In this document: positions 56,937-64,000 of the stretch, piece after piece
How the letters are laid out: each line of letters starts with the position of its first letter
How positions within the stretch are numbered: position 1 is the first letter of the stretch
DNA from: Amycolatopsis jejuensis
GTDB taxonomy: Bacteria; Actinomycetota; Actinomycetes; Mycobacteriales; Pseudonocardiaceae
Assembly (NCBI RefSeq): GCF_000717335.1
Contig: NZ_JNYZ01000005.1
Span: forward strand, 372,001 to 436,000
Length of the DNA stretch: 64,000 bases
Direction of reading: 5' to 3'
Position numbers and translations under genes: made by a program
Notes under the pieces: generated by a model
Databases searched by the model: none
Told to the model about the DNA's origin: nothing
The model's input: only the letters and a program-made list of their open reading frames with translations

Positions 56937-58090
56937 TTGAGGAGCTCTCGGGCGATGGCGTTGCGCTGGATCTGCGGCGTGCCACCGCCGAGCGGGCCGT
57001 AACGGGCCCAGCGCAGGTACCGTTCGGCGGGCATTTCCTTGACCCAGCCGTTCCCGCCGAAAATCTGCAGGACGCGGTCGGTGACCCGGAGCGCCATTTC
57101 GTTCGCGTTGACCTTGGCGACCGCGGCCTCGTGCCGGCTGGGGAACGCCTGCGCGGCATTCGCGGCCGCCCGCCACACCAGCTGGCGCGCCGCCTGGATT
57201 TCGACCTCGTTGTCGGCCAGCATCCACCGGATCCCTTGATGGTCACCCAGAAGGCCGCCGCCTTGGCTGCGGGTCTTGACGTACTCGACTGCCGCGTCCT
57301 GCGCACCCTGGGCGATGCCGACCGAGATCGACGCGTTCAAGCACCGTTGCCCGTTGAAGGCGGTCAGCATGCGGCGGAACCCGTCCTCGCGCACGAGGAC
57401 GTTGCTGCTCGGGATCCGGCAGTTCTCGAAGGTGAGGTCGTACAGGTCCTCGCCGCCGAGCGTCTTGCGGCCGGGCGAGATCGTGAACCCCGGGGTGCCC
57501 CGTTCGATCAGCACCGCGCCGATCGGGCGGGTGCCCGGGTCGTCCGACCAGCGGACGTACACGATGAACAGCCCGGCGACGTCGGCCCGCGAGCACAGGA
57601 CCTTTCCACCGTTGACGACGACGTCATCGCCGTCGACCACCGCCTTGGTGCGCATTGCCCAGATGTCGGAGCCCGCATCCGCTTCGGTCATCGAGACCGC
57701 GCAGATCCGCTTTCCCGCGGCGACGTCGGGCAGGAACCGGCGTTTCTGTTCCTCGGTGCCGTACGCGGCGATCGCCCGGATCTGGACGCCGAGCTCCCCG
57801 AGCGCGGCCATCGCCGTGACGTAACAAGCACTGCCGAGCTGTTCGAGGATCAGGGCCGCGTCCAGCCAGGTCCCGCCGGCCCCGCCGTACTCCTCGGGAA
57901 CGGAGGCACCCAAGAGTCCCGCCTTGGCCAGGATTTCCATGTTCTCCCACGGGAATTTGCCGGTCTCCTCCCATTCGAGGCTGCGCGGCTTGAAGCGGTC
58001 CTGGGCGATTTTCCGGGCCAGCGCCCGGATTTCGGCTTGCTCGCCGGTGAGACCGAACTGGGCGAGGACCGGGATCTCCTCGGTTGTCAT
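56933..58090 (-). CDS. Acyl-CoA dehydrogenase
   Basis: A 385-residue acyl-CoA dehydrogenase. It has the N-terminal helices, ICAVSMTEADAGSDIWAMRTKA (FAD/substrate motif), FTISPGRKTLGGEDLYDLTFENCRIP, and the C-terminal QIFGGNGWVKEMPAERYLRWARYGPLGGGTPQIQRNAIAREL. In the last motif the common catalytic Glu (EGT-xx-I) is replaced by Gly (GGGTPQIQ), so the base must come from elsewhere, as in some branched or long-chain subfamilies. It lies five bases downstream of the AraC gene. It introduces a C=C bond into the CoA ester made by the adjacent ligase. Confidence 0.9.
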   Translation of the reverse strand: MTTEEIPVLAQFGLTGEQAEIRALARKIAQDRFKPRSLEWEETGKFPWENMEILAKAGLLGASVPEEYGGAGGTWLDAALILEQLGSACYVTAMAALGELGVQIRAIAAYGTEEQKRRFLPDVAAGKRICAVSMTEADAGSDIWAMRTKAVVDGDDVVVNGGKVLCSRADVAGLFIVYVRWSDDPGTRPIGAVLIERGTPGFTISPGRKTLGGEDLYDLTFENCRIPSSNVLVREDGFRRMLTAFNGQRCLNASISVGIAQGAQDAAVEYVKTRSQGGGLLGDHQGIRWMLADNEVEIQAARQLVWRAAANAAQAFPSRHEAAVAKVNANEMALRVTDRVLQIFGGNGWVKEMPAERYLRWARYGPLGGGTPQIQRNAIARELLK

Positions 58091-58095
58091 GGATT

Positions 58096-59121
58096 TCAGA
58101 CCTTCCGGTGGATGGGACAGGGAGACGCCAAGGTTTCCGACGGCGATTCGCCGTACCGGTCGCGGTAGTAGGCCGCGAATCGCCCCAGGTGACTGAAGCC
58201 GGACGCCGTGGCCACCTGCGCGACGGTGGTGTGGTGCCGGCTTGCCCGGGCCAGCAACCGATGCGCGTGCGCCAGCCGCGTCTGGCGCACGAAAGTCATC
58301 GGGGTGACGCCGAGGTGCCGCAGGAAGCAGTACTGCAGCGCTCGCACACTCGTCGCGGCGAGGCCGGCGAGTTCGCGAACGGTGTAGGCCCGCGCCGGAT
58401 CGGCCAGGACCGCCCGGCGCACCCGTTCGACCGCCGTCGACTGCAGGATCGGGCTTCCGGCATGGAGTTCTTCGCTGTGCTGGTGGGCCGATCCCAGCAG
58501 CAAAGTGGTGACCAGGTAATGACAGAGGCGTTCCGCGACGGCTTCGTGGTACAGCGGGCCGCCCGGTTCCTTGAGCCCCTCCGCGATGGCGGCGAACAAG
58601 TGCAGCCATTGGGCGAGCGGGCCTTCGGTACTGCCCTGGATCGGCTCGAAGCGCACCGGGCCGGTGATCGGGCGGCCCAGCAGATCCGACAGGCATTGCT
58701 CGAGATAGGCACGGTCGATGCGGGCGCCGTACTGCACGGTCCCTGAATGCCACCGCGCGATACTCGTTCTGCCGACCGGGAAATGGATGGCGATCCGGCC
58801 CGGCGTGCACAGGTACTGCCGGTCCTCCCACACCGCCTCCCATCCGCCGACCAGCGGAGTGCTCACGTGGTAGGCGTCGGTCAGCTCGCCGAAGCCGAGG
58901 TGCACTTCCGAGTCGTACGACAGCCGGCCGATCGTCATGTGCCCGAGCGATACTGTCGTGAGCCGCATGCCCACGTCGCGGGTGGGAGCCAGGCACGACA
59001 GCCGGTGCCGGTAGTAGTGCCTGCCCAGCACGCGGCGTGCTTCGTCGAGATCGGCGACGCGATAGCGGTCGATCCGCCCGACGTCCGGTGGCCGGTCCCG
59101 CAGACCGGTCGGCCCCGGCAT
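58096..59121 (-). CDS. AraC family transcription regulator
   Basis: A 341-residue regulator. Its N-terminal AraC_binding_2-like domain (GRHYYRHRLSCLAPTRDVGMRLTTVSLGHMTIGRL) and C-terminal double helix-turn-helix (YTVRELAGLAATSVRALQYCFLRHLGVTPMTFVRQTRL; VAQVATASGFSHLGRFAAYYRDRYGESPSE) are complete. It is embedded in the operon, with a gap of one base to the gene before and five to the gene after. It is therefore made together with the enzymes it probably activates. Confidence 0.9.
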   Translation of the reverse strand: MPGPTGLRDRPPDVGRIDRYRVADLDEARRVLGRHYYRHRLSCLAPTRDVGMRLTTVSLGHMTIGRLSYDSEVHLGFGELTDAYHVSTPLVGGWEAVWEDRQYLCTPGRIAIHFPVGRTSIARWHSGTVQYGARIDRAYLEQCLSDLLGRPITGPVRFEPIQGSTEGPLAQWLHLFAAIAEGLKEPGGPLYHEAVAERLCHYLVTTLLLGSAHQHSEELHAGSPILQSTAVERVRRAVLADPARAYTVRELAGLAATSVRALQYCFLRHLGVTPMTFVRQTRLAHAHRLLARASRHHTTVAQVATASGFSHLGRFAAYYRDRYGESPSETLASPCPIHRKV

Positions 59122-59122
59122 G

Positions 59123-59935
59123 TCAGGCCCGGCCTTCCAGGAACGCGGTGACCAGCCCGAGCGTCTGCGGCAGCTGCTCCAGCTGCGGGACGTGGCCGCA
59201 CTCGTCGAGCAGCTCGACCGTGGCGTGCGGGACCAGCCGGGCGTACTCGGCGGCGTAACCGGCAGGGACGACCGCGTCGCCCTTGCCCCAGACGATCAGC
59301 GTCGGCGCCGTGATCCGGTGCAGCCGCCGGGAAAGCCCGCGGTCCTGGATCGGCCAGAAGAACTTGGCGGCACAGCCGGTCGCCCAGATCAGATTCACGG
59401 CGGCGTCGAGTGCGGCCGCGGGATCGGTGATCTCGGGGAAGATCGTGCGGGTCGCTGCCGAATCCGGATCGGCGAAGAGGTACTTCTTCGCCAGTTCCGG
59501 GGAGATCATCATCTCGGCGTTGTACGGCAGGTCCTCCTGCCACAACCCACCCGGCGCGAGCAGGACGAGCCGGGCGGGAAGGTCCGGAAAGGTCGCGGCC
59601 AGTTCCGCGGCCACCATCCCGCCGAAGCTCGTCCCGATGATCGGCAGCGACGTGAGACCCAGGTGCCGGAGCGCGCCCTCGTAGGCGAGCACGAGGTCGC
59701 CGACCGAGTCCAGCTGGTGGATTGCCATGCTGTCGCCCTCCGCGGTGCCGGGCAGCCGCGGCGCGTAAACCGTGTGGTGCTGCGCCAAGGTGCGCAGGAA
59801 CGGGTCCCACCAAAGCCCGCCAGCGGGGTGCAGGTAGAGCAGCGGCGGGCCGGAACCGAGCTTGTCGACGTGGAGATCGAGGCGCCCGCCCCATGCCGGG
59901 ACGACCTCGGTGGTGGGCTCTGCTTGGCCGATCAT
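59123..59935 (-). CDS. Alpha/beta hydrolase
   Basis: A 270-residue hydrolase with oxyanion strand LLYLHPAGGLWWDPFL, nucleophile Ser in IGTSFGGMVAAE (near 119), Asp in WGKGDAVVP and His in DECGHVPQLEQ. Its place right after a luciferase-like monooxygenase, coupled by ATGA, suggests it hydrolyses the ring-opened product (ester, lactone or amide). The exact bond is unknown. Confidence 0.88.
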   Translation of the reverse strand: MIGQAEPTTEVVPAWGGRLDLHVDKLGSGPPLLYLHPAGGLWWDPFLRTLAQHHTVYAPRLPGTAEGDSMAIHQLDSVGDLVLAYEGALRHLGLTSLPIIGTSFGGMVAAELAATFPDLPARLVLLAPGGLWQEDLPYNAEMMISPELAKKYLFADPDSAATRTIFPEITDPAAALDAAVNLIWATGCAAKFFWPIQDRGLSRRLHRITAPTLIVWGKGDAVVPAGYAAEYARLVPHATVELLDECGHVPQLEQLPQTLGLVTAFLEGRA

Positions 59936-61191
59936 GTGAGCTTCACTCCGTTCAGTCCGGACTGGCAGGCGGAGACCGGCAGGCCGCCGAGCCGGGTCGG
60001 CCACCAGCGGTTCGCGCCTGCGTACTCCGACCAGATCCCCCGCAGCTCGGGCAGCACCGAGGACGCGAAGAGATCGATGTTGTGCTTCACCAGGTCCGTC
60101 GGCATCGAGCCGGTTTGCAGCTGTACCAACAGGTTCCCTCCGCGGTAACTGCGGACGCGCTCGGCGAGCACCTCGCGCACGGTGGCTGGGCTGCCGGCCA
60201 CCAGGGCGCCGGACTCGACCTGTTCGCGGAAGGTCGGCAGCGTGTCCGAGCCGCCGCCCATTCCGGAGCCGAAGAGAGCACGCAGCCCCTGCGGTGAGAT
60301 GCCGCCGGGCAACGCAAGGTACTTCACCGGGACCGCTGGTACGCCGCACTTCAGGTGGTACTCGACATGCTCGGCGTACAGCCGCTCGGCTTCCGCATCG
60401 GAGCCTGCCACGAGAACCCGCTGACCGACGGTGACCCGGAACGGGTTGTCGTCGAGGTTCAGTTCGGCGGCCATGCGCCACAGGTCGTCGAGGATGCGCT
60501 GGGCGTCGATTCCGGCGCCGAGTGAGACGACGTTGAAACCGAGGTCGCGTTCGAGCGCGAACCGCGTGGTGTTCGGGTTGCCGATGCCGGTGATGCTGAC
60601 CGGCGGATGCGGGTCCTGGAACGGCCGCGGCCAGACGTTCACCTTCAGGTACTGGGAGTACTTGCCGTTCCATCCGAAGGGTTCGCTCGCCGTCCAGGCT
60701 CGCAGCACGAGTGCCAGGTTTTCGTCGTACCTGGCCCTGGTCTCGATCGGCGGCACGCCGGCGTTGAGGTTCGCGTCGTAGGCCAGCCCGATCGGGAAGC
60801 CGGCCAGGAGCCGTCCGCCGGACAGGTTGTCCAGCCACGCCAGTTCCTCGGCCACCCGCAGCGGTTCCCTGACCTTGCCCAGGCTGCGCCCGACCAGATA
60901 AATGCCGGTGTCCAGGTCCTCGCTGCCGATCACCTGCGCGAGGATCGCGGCGGACAGGTCAGGATTCGGGCTCATGTCGTACGCGCTCTGGCTGTGCTCG
61001 TTCAAGGCGATGGCATCGAAGCCGGCGCGTACTGCGTGCAGCATCTCGTCGTGCGCGTGCTGCAGATCCTGATGGACGAGCGCGGGCTCGGTGAGCCCGA
61101 AGTCGGTGGAGACGGCCGGCTCGTGCCCGCGGGCGGCGAAGTCGCCGTCGAAATGCCGGTACGGCAGTTGCTGCAGATACGTGACCTTCAT
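59932..61191 (-). CDS. Luciferase-like (LLM) flavin-dependent monooxygenase
   Basis: A 419-residue TIM-barrel oxygenase of the bacterial luciferase family. It has GFDAIALNEHSQSAYDMSPNP, GIYLVGRSLGKVREPLRVAEELAWLDNLSGGRLLAGFPIG and ARYDENLALVLRAW. Two-component members take reduced FMN from a separate flavin reductase. Such a gene lies 34 bases upstream, which favours FMN over F420. Related enzymes attack pyridine, uracil, riboflavin or aminopolycarboxylates at a C-N position. Longer than most LLM proteins by 40-60 residues, mainly at the C terminus. Confidence 0.9.
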   Translation of the reverse strand: MKVTYLQQLPYRHFDGDFAARGHEPAVSTDFGLTEPALVHQDLQHAHDEMLHAVRAGFDAIALNEHSQSAYDMSPNPDLSAAILAQVIGSEDLDTGIYLVGRSLGKVREPLRVAEELAWLDNLSGGRLLAGFPIGLAYDANLNAGVPPIETRARYDENLALVLRAWTASEPFGWNGKYSQYLKVNVWPRPFQDPHPPVSITGIGNPNTTRFALERDLGFNVVSLGAGIDAQRILDDLWRMAAELNLDDNPFRVTVGQRVLVAGSDAEAERLYAEHVEYHLKCGVPAVPVKYLALPGGISPQGLRALFGSGMGGGSDTLPTFREQVESGALVAGSPATVREVLAERVRSYRGGNLLVQLQTGSMPTDLVKHNIDLFASSVLPELRGIWSEYAGANRWWPTRLGGLPVSACQSGLNGVKLT

Positions 61192-61225
61192 GGGGCTCCC
61201 TGGATCGAAGTCGGCAGGAGGTGAG

Positions 61226-61756
61226 CTAGTCGCCGGACCCGGGTTCCGGCGGAAGCGAGCGGTAACGGCCGGACTGGAACACGAGTGCGTCGCGGTCGTA
61301 GGTCAGGTGGTCGACGACTCGCCCCAGCACCAGCACGTGATCCCCGGCGTTGGTGCGCGTGTGCGGTTCGCACTCGATCCAGGCGACCGTGCCGGCCAGC
61401 CGGGGGATCCGGCAGTCCGTTTCCCACTGCGCCGCCGGGGAATCCGCGCTGGTGCCGCAGAACTGCTTGGCGACGGCTTCTTGTTCGGCGGCCAGGATGT
61501 TGACGACGAAGCCGGAGCGGTCCAGCGCCTGCGCCGCCTTCGAAGTCAAGGCGAGGGACACGAGGACCAGCGGCGGGTCCATCGACACGGAGGTGAACGA
61601 GTTCACCGTGATTCCCCGTGCTGCGCCGTCGAGTTCGTAGGTGACGACCGTGACGCCGGTGGCGAACTGGCCGAGGCTGCGGCGTAACCGGCGGTGGTCC
61701 GGTCCGCCGGGACTCACCCCGGAGAGGCCGGTTCGCTGCGAGGTGTCTGTGTGCAT
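61226..61756 (-). CDS. Flavin reductase domain protein
   Basis: A 176-residue flavin reductase (RRSLGQFATGVTVVTYELDGAARGITVNSFTSVSMDPPLVLVSLA; ITVNSFTSVS contacts the flavin; SGFVVNILAAEQEAVAKQFCG). It supplies reduced FMN to the luciferase-like monooxygenase encoded 34 bases downstream. First gene of the minus-strand operon after PucR, with an 88-base gap that contains an inverted repeat. Confidence 0.92.
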   Translation of the reverse strand: MHTDTSQRTGLSGVSPGGPDHRRLRRSLGQFATGVTVVTYELDGAARGITVNSFTSVSMDPPLVLVSLALTSKAAQALDRSGFVVNILAAEQEAVAKQFCGTSADSPAAQWETDCRIPRLAGTVAWIECEPHTRTNAGDHVLVLGRVVDHLTYDRDALVFQSGRYRSLPPEPGSGD

Positions 61757-61824
61757 TGCCTGACGCTAAGCTCGCTCCGGCGAGCCGCGCTTGCCCTGCA
61801 TTCACAGAGTATGGCGCCGTCCGT

Positions 61825-61839
61825 TGCGCATTTTGCGCA
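61825..61839. promoter_or_regulatory. Inverted repeat upstream of the flavin reductase operon
   Basis: TGCGCATTTTGCGCA, two TGCGCA units around TTT, in the 88-base gap between the PucR stop and the flavin reductase start. A possible -10 box TACTCT lies at 61812-61807 on the minus strand. It may be the PucR or AraC site. Confidence 0.4.
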
Positions 61840-61844
61840 GGTGG

Positions 61845-63134
61845 TCAGCCGTCCGCCGGCGGCAACGGGCGGTGCAAGGCGTGCTGCATCAGCAGCGCGA
61901 CCCGCAGCTCCACCTGCCGTTCGGTGATCGGCCTGCCGAGGAGTTCCTCGGCTCGCCGGAGCCGATACGCGACGGTGTTGCGCGCAATGTGCAGCTGCCT
62001 GGCCACGACCTGGGGGCTGTGGGAGTCCAGGTATGCCGCAAGGGTTTCCAGCAGGACGGCGTGCTCCGGCACGGCCAGCGCGCCCAGCTCGGCCTCGACG
62101 AATTTCCGGACACTGCGCGGGTCGGTCCCGAGCAGCCCGAGGAGCCGGACGTCGGCAAACGGGATCACCGGGCGGTCCCGCAACCCGGGCAGGGTGATCG
62201 ACAGCAACCGCGCCTGGGTGGCCTCGGCCATGGTCTGCCGGAACCCGGCGATTCCTTCGGCCACCCCGCCCAGCGCGATCCGCACGGCAGGAGGCGCTTC
62301 GAGGTCTGGGGGCAGCGCGAAGGGCTGGCGGCGATTTCCCCACCCGCGCAGGTAGTCGTTGCCCTCGTGCGCGAGGTACAGCTGCTGCGCGAACCCGAAC
62401 CGGGCCAGGAATCCCGACGCGATCCGGCGAAGCTCGCCGGCCGGCAGGTCACGGCCGCCGTCGGTCCACACCACGATGCCGACGTGCTGCCGGTAGGCGA
62501 GGTCGTAGCGCAGCTTTTGGGCGATCTCGGCCAGGCCGTGGCTGCGCCCGGCGAGCACGTCCTCGATCAGGACCCGGCGGGCGTCGTCGGGGTCGAGCCT
62601 GCGCTCCAGCTCGTCCGCATACAGCTTGGTCAGCTCTTCGCCGAGAGAGTCGGAGAAGAGGAACCCGAACTTCCAGACCGCGTCGAGCCGGTCGGCGAGG
62701 ACGCGGGTGGACGTGAGCCGCCGGCACTCCGCCATCAACCGCTCGACGACCATGGCGTGCCCGCGATGCACCGAGGCGAGCACCGACGGCAGCGGGATAT
62801 CGGCCGCCGCGCTGAGGTTTACGAGCTCGCGGCCCCGGTCACCGAGGAGACCGTGAACCACCGAACCGGCCCGGATCGTCTCAAGGGACAGCAAGACCGA
62901 TTCCTGCATGGCGGCGGGGAACACCGTGGACCCGTCGCCGAGAGCGCCGAGCGCGGGTGTCTCCGCCGCGAGGCTCCTCGCGAGCTCGGCCCCGACCTGC
63001 ATCGCCCAGCGGACCGGAGCCTCGCCGAGGCCGGGGCTCCGGAGGCGGACTTCGTCCGGAGCCAGCCAGCTGCGCAGATCCGGGTCGGTGGCGTCGAGTG
63101 CGTCGGTCCAGTGCTGTTCGATCCGACTTCCCAC
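61845..63134 (-). CDS. PucR-type transcription regulator without PucR sensor domain
   Basis: A 429-residue protein. The N-terminal 280 residues contain a RsbRD/GGDEF-like region (VRWAMQVGAELARSL; VVHGLLGDRGRELVNLSAAADIPLPSVLASVHRG). The C terminus has the PucR helix-turn-helix LLETLAAYLDSHSPQVVARQLHIARNTVAYRLRRAEELLG (about 365-405). It lies just upstream of the monooxygenase operon in the same direction and is likely its regulator. Confidence 0.88.
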   Translation of the reverse strand: MGSRIEQHWTDALDATDPDLRSWLAPDEVRLRSPGLGEAPVRWAMQVGAELARSLAAETPALGALGDGSTVFPAAMQESVLLSLETIRAGSVVHGLLGDRGRELVNLSAAADIPLPSVLASVHRGHAMVVERLMAECRRLTSTRVLADRLDAVWKFGFLFSDSLGEELTKLYADELERRLDPDDARRVLIEDVLAGRSHGLAEIAQKLRYDLAYRQHVGIVVWTDGGRDLPAGELRRIASGFLARFGFAQQLYLAHEGNDYLRGWGNRRQPFALPPDLEAPPAVRIALGGVAEGIAGFRQTMAEATQARLLSITLPGLRDRPVIPFADVRLLGLLGTDPRSVRKFVEAELGALAVPEHAVLLETLAAYLDSHSPQVVARQLHIARNTVAYRLRRAEELLGRPITERQVELRVALLMQHALHRPLPPADG

Positions 63135-63228
63135 CGGATGCTCCCTTCCCAGCCTGAGATGTCCGCACCCCCTGCCGGGTCATCGCCGGACCGTAACCGG
63201 GAAAACCCGCGTCGGCAACCGGTCCGCG

Positions 63229-64000
63229 CTAGTTGTCCGCGGTGGTGTTCTGCAGCCAGGCCACGATCGCGTCGGTGTGCGTGCCGAGATCCGGTACCGA
63301 GCCGAGAGGCGGCCGCCAGCCCGCGACCGTCACCGGCGGGAGCAACGCATCGAACGGGCCGGCGGAAGTCTCGACCTGCTCCCACCGTGCCCGCGCCGCC
63401 AGTTGCGGATGCGCTGCGAAGTCCCGGATACTGCGTTGCTCGGCGAAGGCGATCGCGGCCTTGTCCAGCTTGGCGCGGGCAAGCTCGGAGTCCATCGCGG
63501 CGAAGGCCGAGCGGACGCAGTCGTCCAGCGCTTGCCGATGCGCGACGCGCTGGTGGTTACCGGCAAACCGCGGATCGCTTGCCAGGTCGGGCCGGGCGAG
63601 GACGATCCGGCAGAACCGGTCCCACTCGCGCTCGTTCTGCAGCCCCACGGTGAGTACGACGCCGTCGGCGCAGGCGAACGGCCCGTACGGGGCGATGGTC
63701 GCGTGGCTGGCCCCGGCGCGGGCGGGCTCGGCACCGCCGTACGTCGTGTAGAGCAGCGGGTGCATCATCCACTCGCCGAGCGCCTCGAGCATCGACACCT
63801 CCAGCCGTGCCCCATGCCCGGTCTGCTGCTTGTGCAGCACGGCGGACAAGATCCCGGTGTAGGCGTACATCCCGGTGGCGATGTCGGCGATGGAAATCCC
63901 TGCCTTGGCGGGATGCTCCGGCGTACCCGTCACCGAAAGCAGCCCGGCCTCGCATTGGATGAGAAGGTCGTACGCCTTCTTGGCGGAGTACGGACCGCCG
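63229..64000 (-). CDS. CaiB/BaiF-type CoA transferase, C-terminal part (cut by window edge)
   Basis: The frame is open to the right end of the window. The 256 visible residues belong to a class III CoA transferase: KAYDLLIQCEAGLLSVTG contains the Asp that forms the acyl-enzyme intermediate, GISIADIATGMYAYTGIL follows, and LTVGLQNEREWDRFCRIVLARPDL and RWEQVETSAGPFDALLPP are standard. It moves CoA between carboxylic acids. It lies 94 bases upstream of the PucR gene in the same direction and probably serves the same acid-activation route as the ligase pair at 55-57 kb. Confidence 0.92.
   Translation of the reverse strand, partial: GGPYSAKKAYDLLIQCEAGLLSVTGTPEHPAKAGISIADIATGMYAYTGILSAVLHKQQTGHGARLEVSMLEALGEWMMHPLLYTTYGGAEPARAGASHATIAPYGPFACADGVVLTVGLQNEREWDRFCRIVLARPDLASDPRFAGNHQRVAHRQALDDCVRSAFAAMDSELARAKLDKAAIAFAEQRSIRDFAAHPQLAARARWEQVETSAGPFDALLPPVTVAGWRPPLGSVPDLGTHTDAIVAWLQNTTADN

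Overview
The window is about 69-70% GC with strong G/C preference at third codon positions. It has frequent GTG starts, many ATGA/GTGA stop-start overlaps, and families typical of free-living actinomycetes (PucR, IclR, F420/FMN luciferase-like enzymes, PRISE-like reductases). A soil member of the Pseudonocardiaceae, for example Amycolatopsis, is my best guess; the sequence alone does not prove the genus. I see no rRNA, tRNA, CRISPR array, insertion sequence or phage gene. Almost everything is catabolic: oxygenases, dehydrogenases, CoA enzymes, transporters and eleven transcription regulators.

Layout. 1-2.9 kb: end of an amidohydrolase, a membrane protein plus FAD monooxygenase operon, and a divergent TetR with twin operators. 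2.9-3.5 kb: a degenerate non-coding tandem-repeat array. 3.6-19.1 kb: a catabolic block tied together by six copies of one 18-bp palindrome near TGCAAAAGCGCTTTTGCA, most of them inside or next to clear promoters. The best candidate regulator is the LacI-type protein at 8580-9596. Its apparent targets are a 3-hydroxyacyl-CoA-dehydrogenase-like enzyme, a 2-hydroxyacid dehydrogenase, an FAD monooxygenase, an NCS1 permease with a cysteine-rich tail, a nitrilase-family amidase, an M24 hydrolase and, at 19.1 kb, a ferredoxin reductase operon. 19.3-23.7 kb: an Lrp regulator, a fused ABC permease-ATPase, a Rieske oxygenase, a 3Fe-4S ferredoxin and a solute-binding protein. The reductase encoded just upstream probably completes this Rieske system, so the LacI block and the Rieske block look like one pathway for a nitrogen-containing substrate.

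23.7-32.1 kb: a five-gene minus-strand operon (flavin monooxygenase of acyl-CoA-dehydrogenase fold, zinc alcohol dehydrogenase, Pht5-like protein, berberine-bridge-type oxidase, amidohydrolase) with a divergent IclR, then an MBL-fold protein with a TetR. 32.1-42.0 kb: a sugar-type ABC operon that also carries an SDR, a PRISE-like reductase and a flavin monooxygenase, with an IclR and a divergent split transketolase. The transketolase unit ends in two strong hairpins. 42.2-47.8 kb: PucR, hydrolase, FAD-linked 2-hydroxyacid dehydrogenase, MFS carrier and cupin. 47.8-51.5 kb: a molybdopterin oxidoreductase, 7Fe ferredoxin, ferredoxin-NADP reductase and a short coding strip on the minus strand. 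Two of these reading frames have a good ribosome binding site but no ordinary start codon.

51.7-64 kb: an AraC regulator, a methyltransferase remnant, and then a long minus-strand cluster. It holds a CaiB-type CoA transferase, PucR, flavin reductase, luciferase-like monooxygenase, alpha/beta hydrolase, AraC, acyl-CoA dehydrogenase, two succinyl-CoA-synthetase-like subunits, a C45-type acyltransferase/amidase and a PuuE-like deacetylase. It reads as oxidative opening of a ring or amide followed by CoA activation and beta-oxidation-like steps. The substrate cannot be read from the sequence.
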